Below are positions 18,852-27,013 of a stretch of 64,000 nt of DNA, in pieces (positions within the stretch are counted from its first letter, which is position 1; each line of letters starts with the position of its first letter). The translations under genes were made by a program, and so were the position numbers. Source of the stretch: Chryseobacterium nakagawai (GTDB taxonomy: Bacteria; Bacteroidota; Bacteroidia; Flavobacteriales; Weeksellaceae). The stretch is taken from NCBI RefSeq assembly GCF_900637665.1, contig NZ_LR134386.1:806001-870000 (forward strand). Direction: 5' to 3'. Below the pieces are notes generated by a model. It was not told the DNA's origin, did no database searches, and worked only from the letters and a program-made list of their open reading frames with translations.

Positions 18852-20717
18852 ATGAAGAGAATTTTTTCCGGAATGTTGGTTGTTGTTTCATTGCTGCAAC
18901 TCTCTGCTCAGGAATTGTATATGCCGAGAAATATTAAAAAAGCTTATGAAAAAGGAACCCGCGATATTTCTGGTGCACCTGGCAAAAACTACTGGCAGAA
19001 TAAAGGAATTTACAATGTTGATGTAAAAGTGGATGCTAATACAAAAACAGTTTCCGGAAAAGAAACAATTGTTTATACCAATAACAGTCCGGATAATCTT
19101 AATGAATTGGCGATAAGATTTGTAAATAATTTACACAAACCAGAGTCTCCAAGATCAGGATCGGTGGCTAAAGATTTCTTGTCCACCGGACTTAAGATCA
19201 AATCATTCATTGTAAATGGGGAAAAATATGACATCGATAGTGAGGATTGGGGGACGGTTGAAAAAGTAAAATTAAAATCAGTTTTAAAATCAAAATCAAA
19301 AGCTGAGGTTAAAATTGAATGGGAATATCCGCTTTCTGTGCAAAGTGGAAGAGAAGGGCAGATTGATCCTGAAACCTTCTATGTAGCGTATTCTTTCCCT
19401 AGAATTTCTGTATATGATGATTATAACGGATGGGATATGCTTCCTCATTCCGATAGACAAGAGTTCTATAATGATTTTAATGATTATAGTTTTGCCATTA
19501 CCGCTCCAAAGAATTATGTGGTGTGGGCGACCGGAGATTTCCTGAACCCCGAATCTGTTCTTCAGCCAGAATATTTGAAAAGATATAAAGCTTCATTGAA
19601 AAGTGATAAGTTAATGCATATTGCTACAGAGCAGGAAATGAAGTCAGGAAAAGTTACCCGGCAAAATAAGTGGAATGTCTGGAAGTTTAAAGCTACTCAC
19701 ATTACAGATTTCTGTTTTGCCTTGAGTAACCACTATGTATGGGATGCTGCAAGTGTTCAGCTTAAAACTAAAAGAGCAAGTGTTCAGGCCGGGTATAAAG
19801 CAGGAGCAAAAGATTTTGAACATTATGTAGACTGGATGCGTTACAACTTGGATTGGTTTTCCAAAAACTGGCCGGGAGTAGAATATCCTTATAACGTAAT
19901 GACAGCTATTCAGGGATATGCAGATATGGAATATCCGATGATGATTAATGATACCAGTATTCCGGACGATCTTCAGGATGCGAGGCTTACTGCAGATCAT
20001 GAAATTGCACATACTTATTTTCCTTTCTATATGGGGATTAACGAAACAAGATATGCCTTTATGGACGAAGGATGGGCAACTACCTTAGAGTATTTAATTG
20101 GAATTGATGAGAATGGAGAAGCCAAAGCAAAAGAATTTTATAAAAATTTCCGTGTAAAAAGATGGATCAATGATCCTTCAGCAGAACAAGACCAGCCGAT
20201 CATTACAATGAGTACACAGGTAAGCGGTTCTGGATACGGTAACAATTCATATGTGAAATCATCGCTGTCTTATCTTGCCCTAAAGGATTATCTAGGAGAT
20301 GAACTGTTTAAGAAAGCACTGCATCATTACATGGATAACTGGAACGGAAAGCACCCGGTTCCATGGGATTATTTCAATTCTATGAATACAGGTTCCGGAA
20401 AAAATCTGAATTGGTTTTTCCAGAATTGGTTTTATACGAATAATTATATTGATTTAAATGTAGCAGGAGCGTCGCAAATGAATGATTTGCTTACAGTGAA
20501 TATAGTAAATGTAGGTGGATTTGCCATTCCTTTTGATGCTATATTATCTTACGATGATGGGACTACTGAAAAGCTGCATTTTTCACCTTCTGTCTGGGAA
20601 AAAGATCAAAAATTAGCAGACCTGGTAATTCCTATTAAGAAAAAAGTAAAATCCGTACAATTGGATGGAGATATTTTCATGGATTATACACCGGGAGATA
20701 ACACTAGAACCTTATAA
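18852..20717 (+). CDS. Second M1 family metallopeptidase, secreted
   Basis: Paralogue of the M1 enzyme at 10378, 621 aa, with a signal peptide ending near LSAQE. The zinc motif is HEIAHTY, with the third ligand in MDEGWATTLE. The exopeptidase-type motif is GYADMEYP. Conserved stretches YWQNKGIYNVDVKVD and VYTNNSPDNLNELAIRF parallel the first copy. It lies after the receptor gene, with an intergenic region of 108 bp that contains no terminator I can see. It may act in peptide scavenging. It ends at a bidirectional terminator shared with the PAP2 gene. Confidence 0.87.
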   Translation: MKRIFSGMLVVVSLLQLSAQELYMPRNIKKAYEKGTRDISGAPGKNYWQNKGIYNVDVKVDANTKTVSGKETIVYTNNSPDNLNELAIRFVNNLHKPESPRSGSVAKDFLSTGLKIKSFIVNGEKYDIDSEDWGTVEKVKLKSVLKSKSKAEVKIEWEYPLSVQSGREGQIDPETFYVAYSFPRISVYDDYNGWDMLPHSDRQEFYNDFNDYSFAITAPKNYVVWATGDFLNPESVLQPEYLKRYKASLKSDKLMHIATEQEMKSGKVTRQNKWNVWKFKATHITDFCFALSNHYVWDAASVQLKTKRASVQAGYKAGAKDFEHYVDWMRYNLDWFSKNWPGVEYPYNVMTAIQGYADMEYPMMINDTSIPDDLQDARLTADHEIAHTYFPFYMGINETRYAFMDEGWATTLEYLIGIDENGEAKAKEFYKNFRVKRWINDPSAEQDQPIITMSTQVSGSGYGNNSYVKSSLSYLALKDYLGDELFKKALHHYMDNWNGKHPVPWDYFNSMNTGSGKNLNWFFQNWFYTNNYIDLNVAGASQMNDLLTVNIVNVGGFAIPFDAILSYDDGTTEKLHFSPSVWEKDQKLADLVIPIKKKVKSVQLDGDIFMDYTPGDNTRTL

Positions 20718-20725
20718 TAAAATAA

Positions 20726-20748
20726 AAGCCTTCAAAATCTGAAGGCTT
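20726..20748. terminator. Bidirectional terminator between convergent genes
   Basis: A 9-bp stem AAGCCTTCA/TGAAGGCTT with a 5-nt loop, flanked by A- and T-rich tracts, sits between the M1 and PAP2 stops. Confidence 0.8.
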
Positions 20749-20754
20749 CTTTAT

Positions 20755-22140
20755 TTAAAAATAGGCGGTTAATCGTAAGCCTAGGGTAACATAATTTATT
20801 TTTTCTTTGGCAATCAAGTTGTTCAGTTCCTGATTTAGTTCATCACTTTCTTTGATTTCATCACTGAAATGATATCGGATTGTAGAGTTGATCTGATTGT
20901 AATCTGTATAGAAAGTAAGACCTAATCCCGGGTTGAATTTGTAGGTTATAGAAGCCCCTGTATTCCAGCGAAAAGCTGGCTTTGGCTTGTATCGGGCTAT
21001 TTGAAGTTCGTGATTAGGAGTATCTATTTCGTTTCCTTTTACAAATACTTTTCCACTGGCAGTAGCAGAATATCCACCTGTTAGTTTTAACATAAGCTGC
21101 CATCTTTCTGAGAACTCATGAGAAAAATAAGGACCAATCCCTGCTGCCAGAAAGCCCATAGATTGTGTTTTAATTTCATGGTCACCAAAATCCTGTCCAT
21201 CATCAAAGTTTATTCTTTGAGACTTAATAGGAAAGCTACTGAAAGTAATATCTGCTCCCACACCCCATTTTTTTGAAAAGAAATAAGCGCCTTCCAATCC
21301 ACCTTCAAAACCGGTTTGTTTTTTATCATCCAGTTCTGATTCTTTTAGGAAGTTGGTAGTCCCTAAAGCTGTACCCATCTTTAGAGAAAGGAATGAAGGA
21401 TAATCGTTTCCTTCTATTCTGGATAAGAGACTTAAATTATCTCCCTTATTTTTATAAATCTTATCGATAAAAAAATATCCAAGCTCTGTCGATATAATCC
21501 CAATTCCAGCACCGGCAAGGATATCCGGAACCCAGTGTCTGTTGTTCAAGTTTCTCCCAAGTCCTGTAATGGTAGCAGAGCCATACCCTGCAATACTATA
21601 AGCTGGGTTTACCATTCCATATTCCTTATGCAGAAAGCTGGCATTAGTAAACGCCATGGCAGCATGTCCTGATGGGAAAGAATTGTTTTTAGATCCATCA
21701 GGGCGTTCAACCTTTGTAGTATACTTAATCGAATTGACTAAAATAGCCATTATGGCTAAACTAGTACCGTAAGATAATGTTGCTCTTCCAATATTGTTTC
21801 TTCCTTTTACCCCGGCTAGTTTTAAACCGTAAACGGCTACAGCTGGTGCATATTGAAGGTAATCATCATATTTTACTTTGAAGTTAGGTAGATATCGGTT
21901 TCTTACCTCCCGGATATTCTCTTTTTCTCCCCATGTAGCCGCTGCTGCCGTAAAAAGAATAGCTGGAGCTACAGACTTTTTTACCCATTCTTTCTTGAAA
22001 AGTGGAGTCGGTTCTTTTATAGGTGAGTTGGTGTTGATTAAAGCAATATCCTGCTGGAGGTTTCGGGATTGGATTGTATCCTGTGCTTTATAACTATATA
22101 AATGCAGTAAAATCCCTGACGCTAGGGCTATTTTTTTCAT
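20755..22140 (-). CDS. PAP2-superfamily phosphatase fused to an outer-membrane barrel-like domain
   Basis: 461 aa with an N-terminal signal peptide. The PAP2 acid phosphatase motifs are KVERPDG, FPSGHAA and NNRHWVPD, spanning about residues 140-210. They provide the Arg, His and Asp for the phosphohistidine mechanism used on lipid phosphates. From about residue 245 to the end, alternating hydrophobic strands and a C-terminal aromatic (LRLTAYF) look like an outer-membrane beta-barrel. That suggests lipid phosphate or lipid A remodelling at the outer membrane. Fusions of this type occur in Bacteroidota. The substrate is unknown. It is preceded by the terminator of the M43 gene, so it has its own promoter. 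Confidence 0.8.
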   Translation of the reverse strand: MKKIALASGILLHLYSYKAQDTIQSRNLQQDIALINTNSPIKEPTPLFKKEWVKKSVAPAILFTAAAATWGEKENIREVRNRYLPNFKVKYDDYLQYAPAVAVYGLKLAGVKGRNNIGRATLSYGTSLAIMAILVNSIKYTTKVERPDGSKNNSFPSGHAAMAFTNASFLHKEYGMVNPAYSIAGYGSATITGLGRNLNNRHWVPDILAGAGIGIISTELGYFFIDKIYKNKGDNLSLLSRIEGNDYPSFLSLKMGTALGTTNFLKESELDDKKQTGFEGGLEGAYFFSKKWGVGADITFSSFPIKSQRINFDDGQDFGDHEIKTQSMGFLAAGIGPYFSHEFSERWQLMLKLTGGYSATASGKVFVKGNEIDTPNHELQIARYKPKPAFRWNTGASITYKFNPGLGLTFYTDYNQINSTIRYHFSDEIKESDELNQELNNLIAKEKINYVTLGLRLTAYF

Positions 22141-22177
22141 CCTTGTGAATATGAAATTTTAAATCGTGTAAAAATAT

Positions 22178-22210
22178 AAAAAAAATCTATCCCAAAAATT
22201 GAGATAGACT
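22178..22210 (-). terminator. Terminator of the M43 protease gene
   Basis: On the minus strand the stem TCTATCTCAA pairs with TTGGGATAGA (one U-G wobble) and runs into a T-tract. The stem is nearly the same as the one at 23744-23770. Confidence 0.75.
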
Positions 22211-22249
22211 ATTTTAATAATTTTATAATATTTCAACTGATTTTGTCAA

Positions 22250-23269
22250 TTATCTTAATCCAGATCTTGGTCCGGATGCGGATACTACAGCCTGCATTCT
22301 TGTTTTTTGATTCGCAGAAAACATATACATTGACTTGTCATCCACATAATCCATATAGTTCATAAACATCTGAGAACGGCTTACCCCTCCACAAACTCTG
22401 TTTAGAGGATACGTCGGATTTCCATAGTTAGGGCCTGGAGAAGTTGGAGTGTCATTAGAGTAATCTGTTTGGCAGCCAGCATTAGATGAGCCCCAAAGGT
22501 GTGGAAGATTTAGATAATGTCCTACTTCATGGGTTACTGTTCTACCTAAGTTGAATGGAGCAGAAGCGCCAGTTTTTCCTATATACTGATATCCTATTAC
22601 AAGACCATCGTACCACTGTCCTGCATTTTCCGGATAATAAGCATATCCTAGGGTTCCGGGTTGATTATTTTCATCAAGTATTGAATTAACGACCCATATG
22701 TTCATATTCTTATTCACATCAGTTGCATCAATGCCTCCGGTGCTCGCTTTTTTCATCTGTTCGAGATCAGATCTCCAGCCTGTTTTTGTGCTCTGTTTAC
22801 GGTTAGTCGCTACTAATTTAAAACGGATTTTTACATCACCAGCTGCTGAAGGTTGAAATGCAGAAGGAATTTTAGTAATGTCAGAATTGGTTGCTCCATA
22901 ATCAGCATTGAGCACAGCAATTTGTTCTGCAATTCTTGCGTCGGAAACATTCTGAGCAGAAGTATTATAAATTACATTAAATACAACAGGGATTTCAACG
23001 CTTCCATCTGCAAGTACTTTTCCAATTTTAAGATTTTCTGCAAATTTTTCAGTACCGAATTCAATATCGGCTACTTTTTGTTTAAGTTCAGGGTGTTTCA
23101 AAAGCATTGTTTCTCTTATTTCCTCTGAAGTACATTTTCTTTGTGTGGCAGTCCAAGCTGTAGGAGAAGCTTCTGAATTCACGGGTGTTTCATTTTGATT
23201 GGTAACGCTGTCATTATTACAGGCTGACATAAAGCTCAGAACTAGAGCTCCAAAAAAGAGTTTTTTCAT
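22250..23269 (-). CDS. M43 (pappalysin-like) zinc metalloprotease, lipoprotein
   Basis: Secreted zinc protease of 339 aa. The N-terminus MKKLFFGALVLSFMSAC is a lipoprotein signal with lipobox Cys near residue 17. The active site is HEVGHYLNLPHLWG, the extended HExxHxxGxxH-type metzincin motif with Leu-Asn replacing the usual Gly position. A Met-turn MNYMDY follows about 65 residues later. The M43 cytophagalysin group, typical of Bacteroidota, acts on proteins outside the cell. There is no C-terminal T9SS domain, so export by Sec and lipidation fits best. It stands alone beside a long AT-rich gap. Confidence 0.85.
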   Translation of the reverse strand: MKKLFFGALVLSFMSACNNDSVTNQNETPVNSEASPTAWTATQRKCTSEEIRETMLLKHPELKQKVADIEFGTEKFAENLKIGKVLADGSVEIPVVFNVIYNTSAQNVSDARIAEQIAVLNADYGATNSDITKIPSAFQPSAAGDVKIRFKLVATNRKQSTKTGWRSDLEQMKKASTGGIDATDVNKNMNIWVVNSILDENNQPGTLGYAYYPENAGQWYDGLVIGYQYIGKTGASAPFNLGRTVTHEVGHYLNLPHLWGSSNAGCQTDYSNDTPTSPGPNYGNPTYPLNRVCGGVSRSQMFMNYMDYVDDKSMYMFSANQKTRMQAVVSASGPRSGLR

Positions 23270-23743
23270 ATCGTTATAATATAATGTGGTTGAGAGCGTG
23301 AAATTATATTATTTAAAATTGATGTGCAAATAATTTGATGAATTATTTAGTAAATGTTTATTTAAATGTTGTTTAATGTGTTTATATGATAATGAATTTG
23401 ATTTTATATTGAATTTTAATCATTTTAAATTAATTATTTTATATTTCACGCTTAAGTGTGTTTTGAAATGAAAATAATTTTATGTTTTTTCATTATTCAT
23501 AGAATATTTTTTATAATAAAACCAATCCATAAAACTTTCTCAAAAGAATGAATGAGGCTGTAAGTTTTTTCTATTTTTCGCTTTAAAGCTTCTGAATGAA
23601 AACATGTTAATCATGTAAAATGGAATATTGTTAGTGTCTTTTGGCTTGAATAATGATGGGTAAATACAATAGTATTTTTGATTTTAATGATAGCTTTATT
23701 GTTGTGCGCCCGAAATTGAAGATGAGCATAGAGGTGATAAAAG
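23270..23743. other. AT-rich gap without genes; imperfect terminal inverted repeat
   Basis: I see no convincing gene on either strand here. AGCGTGAAAT at 23295-23304 recurs inverted at 23443-23452, with AT-rich similarity continuing inward. This bounds a segment of about 160 bp that could be a decayed miniature element. No clear target-site duplication flanks it. The rest holds the promoter region of the M43 gene and the downstream side of the NarL-type operon. Confidence 0.4.
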
Positions 23744-23770
23744 AAATCTATCTCAATTTGAGATAGATTT
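23744..23770. terminator. Terminator of the NarL-type two-component operon
   Basis: A 13-bp perfect inverted repeat AAATCTATCTCAA with a one-base centre lies 126 nt past the regulator stop on the minus strand and is followed by T-rich sequence. Nothing else nearby would need it. Confidence 0.6.
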
Positions 23771-23896
23771 TAAATATTGTAAACAGATTGTAATGAATTC
23801 ACAATTCTGAGCATCGTTGACCCTACAGATTTCTGTACTCTGCGATACAAATAGTTATCAGAGTAAGTTTTTTTAAAAGAAAGAAATTATATCGTT

Positions 23897-24535
23897 TTAG
23901 TTTGCAAAGCCATTTTTAATAGCAAAGACAGCAAGACCAACACGGGTTTTTAAATCCAGTTTGTCACATAACTGATCACGATAGCTTTCTACTGTTCTTG
24001 GGCTACAACACATTCTGTCTGCAATTTCTTTATAGCTTAATTCTGTTACAGTGTATTTTAAAAATTCTTTCTCCCGCTCAGAGATCTTTACAGAAGTTTC
24101 AATATCATTTTTATTGAGATTTGAGAAGATAATTTTTGAGGCCCATTCGGGATAAAAGAAACCATCTGTATTTAGTCTTGTAAGTGCTATTTCCAGATCT
24201 TTTGGGTGGGTATTTTTTAAAAGATATCCTTTTGCCCCATTTTTAATCATTTTAATGACACTGTTGTCATCGCCTTGCATGCTGAGTGCCATTATTTTAA
24301 TGCCGGGATAATTTTTGGTGACCCAGGCTGCAGTTTCAAAACCATCCATAATTGGCATGCTGACATCCATAAGAATAATATCTGGAATTGTATTTCCTTC
24401 TTCGAATTTTTGAATCAGGTCTTTGCCGCTTTCACAGACATAGATAACTTCAAACTCACTGAAGTTACCAATAATCCCTTCCAGGGCCTTAGCAATAAGT
24501 ATATGATCGTCAACAATTACAATTGTTTTTTTCAT
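23897..24535 (-). CDS. NarL/LuxR-family response regulator
   Basis: 212-aa regulator with an N-terminal receiver (Asp57 in ILMDVSMP, acidic pair in IVDDH) and a C-terminal LuxR helix-turn-helix (about 145-205). The latter has SEREKEFLKY, then ELSYKEIADRM and SPRTVESYRDQLCDKL. It overlaps its kinase gene by 4 nt, so the pair is translationally coupled. It forms the end of an operon with a 7-TM protein and probably the 171-aa gene upstream. Its targets are not evident in this window. Confidence 0.92.
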   Translation of the reverse strand: MKKTIVIVDDHILIAKALEGIIGNFSEFEVIYVCESGKDLIQKFEEGNTIPDIILMDVSMPIMDGFETAAWVTKNYPGIKIMALSMQGDDNSVIKMIKNGAKGYLLKNTHPKDLEIALTRLNTDGFFYPEWASKIIFSNLNKNDIETSVKISEREKEFLKYTVTELSYKEIADRMCCSPRTVESYRDQLCDKLDLKTRVGLAVFAIKNGFAN

Positions 24536-25317
24536 GGCTGTTTCTTTAAGATAATATTAAGTTGGGTTCCTACATTCTTTTCGCTCTCTAGACGGAAATC
24601 TGCACCAATAATTTCAGCTCTGTTTTTCATATTAGTGAGACCAATTCCATTAGATTGAGTCCGGGTTGGGTCAAATCCGATTCCGTCATCACGAATGGTA
24701 AGTTCCCAAAGTATGTTTTCAGAAGTATTTAAGCTGATGAAAATATTTTTGCAGTGAGAGTGTTTTATACTATTTTGGATAAATTCCTGAGTGATTCTTA
24801 GCAATAGATTTTTATGAACAAAGCCAAGATCCAGGTAGTCAAAATTATGTTCAAAACTGATCAGGCATTTCTTCAAAGAATTGGTATTATCAACTTCTTC
24901 CTGAATTAAAGTTACAATTTCTTTTTGACTGATATTGTCATCAGTCAATGTTTTTGAAAGGCTACGCAGATCCTGCAATGACTGATTGATGATCTGGGAA
25001 ACCTGGTCAATTCTCTCATTGGCTTCAGGAACTTTGTTCTCATAAAGCATTTGCTGAACATATAAACTCACTAAAGTTAACTTTTGCCCAATATTATCAT
25101 GCAACTCCCTTCCAATCTGCTGCATGGTAGCTTGCTGGATCTCGAGCTGAGTAGAAAGGAGTTCTCTTTGGTGAATTTCATTTTTCATCTCTATTTCATT
25201 AAGATATTCTTTTTTACGCTGTCTGTAATTTCTGATATAGATGGCCACAGCAACGGCAAACATTACAAAGAATGTATTGAAAAGGATGATCGTAATTATT
25301 AATTCTGCTTTCCCCAT
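24532..25317 (-). CDS. NarX-like sensor histidine kinase (HisKA_3)
   Basis: 261 aa from the ATG at 25317, chosen because the longer frame runs well into the preceding gene. A single TM segment (about residues 5-27) is followed by a coiled linker and the HisKA_3 box GRELHDNIGQKL. A short HATPase domain ends with DDGIGFD and GIGLTNMKNRAE. There is no periplasmic sensor of size, so the stimulus is probably sensed by the membrane or by the neighbouring 7-TM protein, whose gene it overlaps by 19 nt. Confidence 0.88.
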   Translation of the reverse strand: MGKAELIITIILFNTFFVMFAVAVAIYIRNYRQRKKEYLNEIEMKNEIHQRELLSTQLEIQQATMQQIGRELHDNIGQKLTLVSLYVQQMLYENKVPEANERIDQVSQIINQSLQDLRSLSKTLTDDNISQKEIVTLIQEEVDNTNSLKKCLISFEHNFDYLDLGFVHKNLLLRITQEFIQNSIKHSHCKNIFISLNTSENILWELTIRDDGIGFDPTRTQSNGIGLTNMKNRAEIIGADFRLESEKNVGTQLNIILKKQP

Positions 25318-25943
25318 ATGAATGAACTTGCAAATAAAAGATACATGATAGTTCCCGAAACCTGAAAATAAGCAAAATATAGATCCCATAGATCTCTATA
25401 TTCCCAAAGAAGAGACATGAAGGTCATAAACGGGAGTGTTCCTATATAAAAAAGAGTATTACCCAGATTAATATAAAACATCCTGTTGGTACTGAATTTT
25501 AGGATTTCTGTTGAATTAACCTGCTTATAATATTCCATAACGACCAGAACCATCAAAAATATACACCCTAAAGTGTAATTGGGAGCATACACAACTTTTC
25601 TTTCTACAAAGAGTGAAAGTTGTGGAATAAACGCTGCAAAATATAGCAAAGAAAAGATATAGAATAGCTTGGGCTTCTTCAGAGATTTTATCGCATATAA
25701 CCAATAAAAGAAAATAAACTGCAATGGCATTACAAAATAATTGTAAAAAATAATCCTATCAATACGAAGCTCCTCCTCTGCCCATTTCACAGATGATTCA
25801 CATAGGAATATAGCAATAAGATACAAAGCAAAAAGTTTCCAATGTAGCTTTTTTTCACGGTTAAAATAAATAATGGATACTAAAGCAGCGATAGCCTCTC
25901 CGGTATACATAAATTGTGAGAAAAACCTTTGGAATTCAGTCAT
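25299..25943 (-). CDS. Seven-TM membrane protein of unknown function, two-component partner
   Basis: 214-aa integral membrane protein with about seven hydrophobic helices and short loops. Charged loops include EEELRIDR and LSLFVERK. I do not recognise a named family. Its 3' end overlaps the kinase gene by 19 nt, and the kinase itself has only one TM segment. A role as the membrane sensor or signalling partner of that kinase is a reasonable inference from this overlap. The ATG at 25943 lies 30 nt after the preceding gene. Confidence 0.7.
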   Translation of the reverse strand: MTEFQRFFSQFMYTGEAIAALVSIIYFNREKKLHWKLFALYLIAIFLCESSVKWAEEELRIDRIIFYNYFVMPLQFIFFYWLYAIKSLKKPKLFYIFSLLYFAAFIPQLSLFVERKVVYAPNYTLGCIFLMVLVVMEYYKQVNSTEILKFSTNRMFYINLGNTLFYIGTLPFMTFMSLLWEYRDLWDLYFAYFQVSGTIMYLLFASSFIWGKQN

Positions 25944-25973
25944 AGTTTATAATAAGTTCTTTTTTAATTAATA

Positions 25974-26489
25974 CTAAAGCATTCCTATTGAGCTTGCCGG
26001 AGGTGATAAGGTTCCTTGATTTTCTCCTATACCTTCAGGTTTTGGGCCACGCGCATTGAGTGAAAGGTTTTTCAGGTTATTCGGTAATGAGTTGAAGTCA
26101 AAATGTATAATTTCTCCATCTTCATTTTCTTTTTTCAATGTAGGGACCATTATAAGGGTATGTCTTTCAGAATACTCCTGCGGAACGGGATGGCTTTCCA
26201 TCATATCCCAATTTTCGATTTTTGGGTAGGCCGCATAGTAAAATCTGATTCCCAAATCTTCCTGGGTACATTCGGGATTTATTTTATTAGCCTCATGCTC
26301 TAATTGGCTAATGAAATTTTTCAGCTTAGGAAGATCAAACCATATGCAATGGGCATCTGTTATTCCCAAAGTTTCATTAATAGCATTCATTTGGTTCTGA
26401 CGATAGTTCTCAATAAGAGCCTTTATCAGATCATTAGACATTCCTCCTGCATCAGGAGACTGTCGATCATTAGTAGATTCTGTTTTCAT
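25974..26489 (-). CDS. Conserved hypothetical protein, cytoplasmic
   Basis: 171 aa without signal peptide or membrane segments. The centre has aromatic and acidic stretches (GIRFYYAAYPKI, RHTLIMVPTL). The C-terminal tail is rich in Gly, Pro and Ser. I do not recognise the family. It lies 30 nt upstream of the 7-TM gene on the same strand and probably heads the four-gene operon with the NarL-type two-component system. A link to that signalling pathway is inferred from position only. Confidence 0.65.
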   Translation of the reverse strand: MKTESTNDRQSPDAGGMSNDLIKALIENYRQNQMNAINETLGITDAHCIWFDLPKLKNFISQLEHEANKINPECTQEDLGIRFYYAAYPKIENWDMMESHPVPQEYSERHTLIMVPTLKKENEDGEIIHFDFNSLPNNLKNLSLNARGPKPEGIGENQGTLSPPASSIGML

Positions 26490-26653
26490 AACTTAGTTTT
26501 ATAATGGAATATCCGTATTTCTGCAAATTTCGTAAAAAAATGTATTAGAAAATAGAGTAGGGAATAGGGAATTACACTATTATTTTTACCGTATTTTTAC
26601 GGGTTGTGTACTAATAGAAAAAAGATAAAGATAAAATCATGGTTATTATGCAT

Positions 26654-26684
26654 AAAAAAACGGAGTAAAATTCTCCGTTTTTTT
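26654..26684. terminator. Terminator of the six-cysteine peptide gene
   Basis: A 12-bp perfect stem AAAAAAACGGAG/CTCCGTTTTTTT around a 7-nt loop directly abuts the peptide stop codon. It makes the peptide gene a separate short transcript. Confidence 0.85.
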
Positions 26685-26837
26685 CTAAATACAAGGATAT
26701 TTTCTCGGATCCCTGCAAATCATACCTGATGAACAACAAAGACCGTTGGGGCAGTTCCAGTTTTCATCACATTCAATTATTGGAGCAAGCATACCGCCGG
26801 AAATTTTCTTTAATTCTTGTCTTTTTAACTTTTTCAT
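26685..26837 (-). CDS. GG-leader bacteriocin-like small peptide with six cysteines
   Basis: A 50-aa precursor. Residues 1-15 are a double-glycine leader, MKKLKRQELKKISGG, of the type cleaved by C39-peptidase ABC exporters. The 35-residue core has cysteines at 23, 29, 34, 35, 41 and 49, spaced C-x5-C-x4-CC-x5-C-x6-C. That order (C, C, CC, C, C) matches the inhibitor cystine-knot framework. Bacteriocin-like peptides with such leaders are widespread in Chryseobacterium and other Bacteroidota and mostly unstudied. The gene stands alone with its own terminator. No maturation enzyme or transporter is encoded nearby. The disulfide fold and any antimicrobial action are inferred. Confidence 0.75.
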   Translation of the reverse strand: MKKLKRQELKKISGGMLAPIIECDENWNCPNGLCCSSGMICRDPRKYPCI

Positions 26838-26933
26838 GCTGATTTTGTTTAAGTTATTAATTTGTTTGAAAAGTAAATTTAATTATATTTCACAATATAA
26901 AGATATAAATTAATAAGAAATGTGCTTTTAAAT

Positions 26934-26972
26934 TAAAAAAATAAGTGCCGCAGATTTCTCTACAGCACTTAT
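26934..26972 (-). terminator. Terminator of clpB
   Basis: On the minus strand, arms ATAAGTGC and GCACTTAT (26941-26948, 26965-26972) enclose a 16-nt loop and run into seven T. It lies 42 nt past the clpB stop. Confidence 0.8.
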
Positions 26973-27013
26973 CTACAAAAATTAATGTATATGAAAAAAA
27001 CTACTTTATTCTT

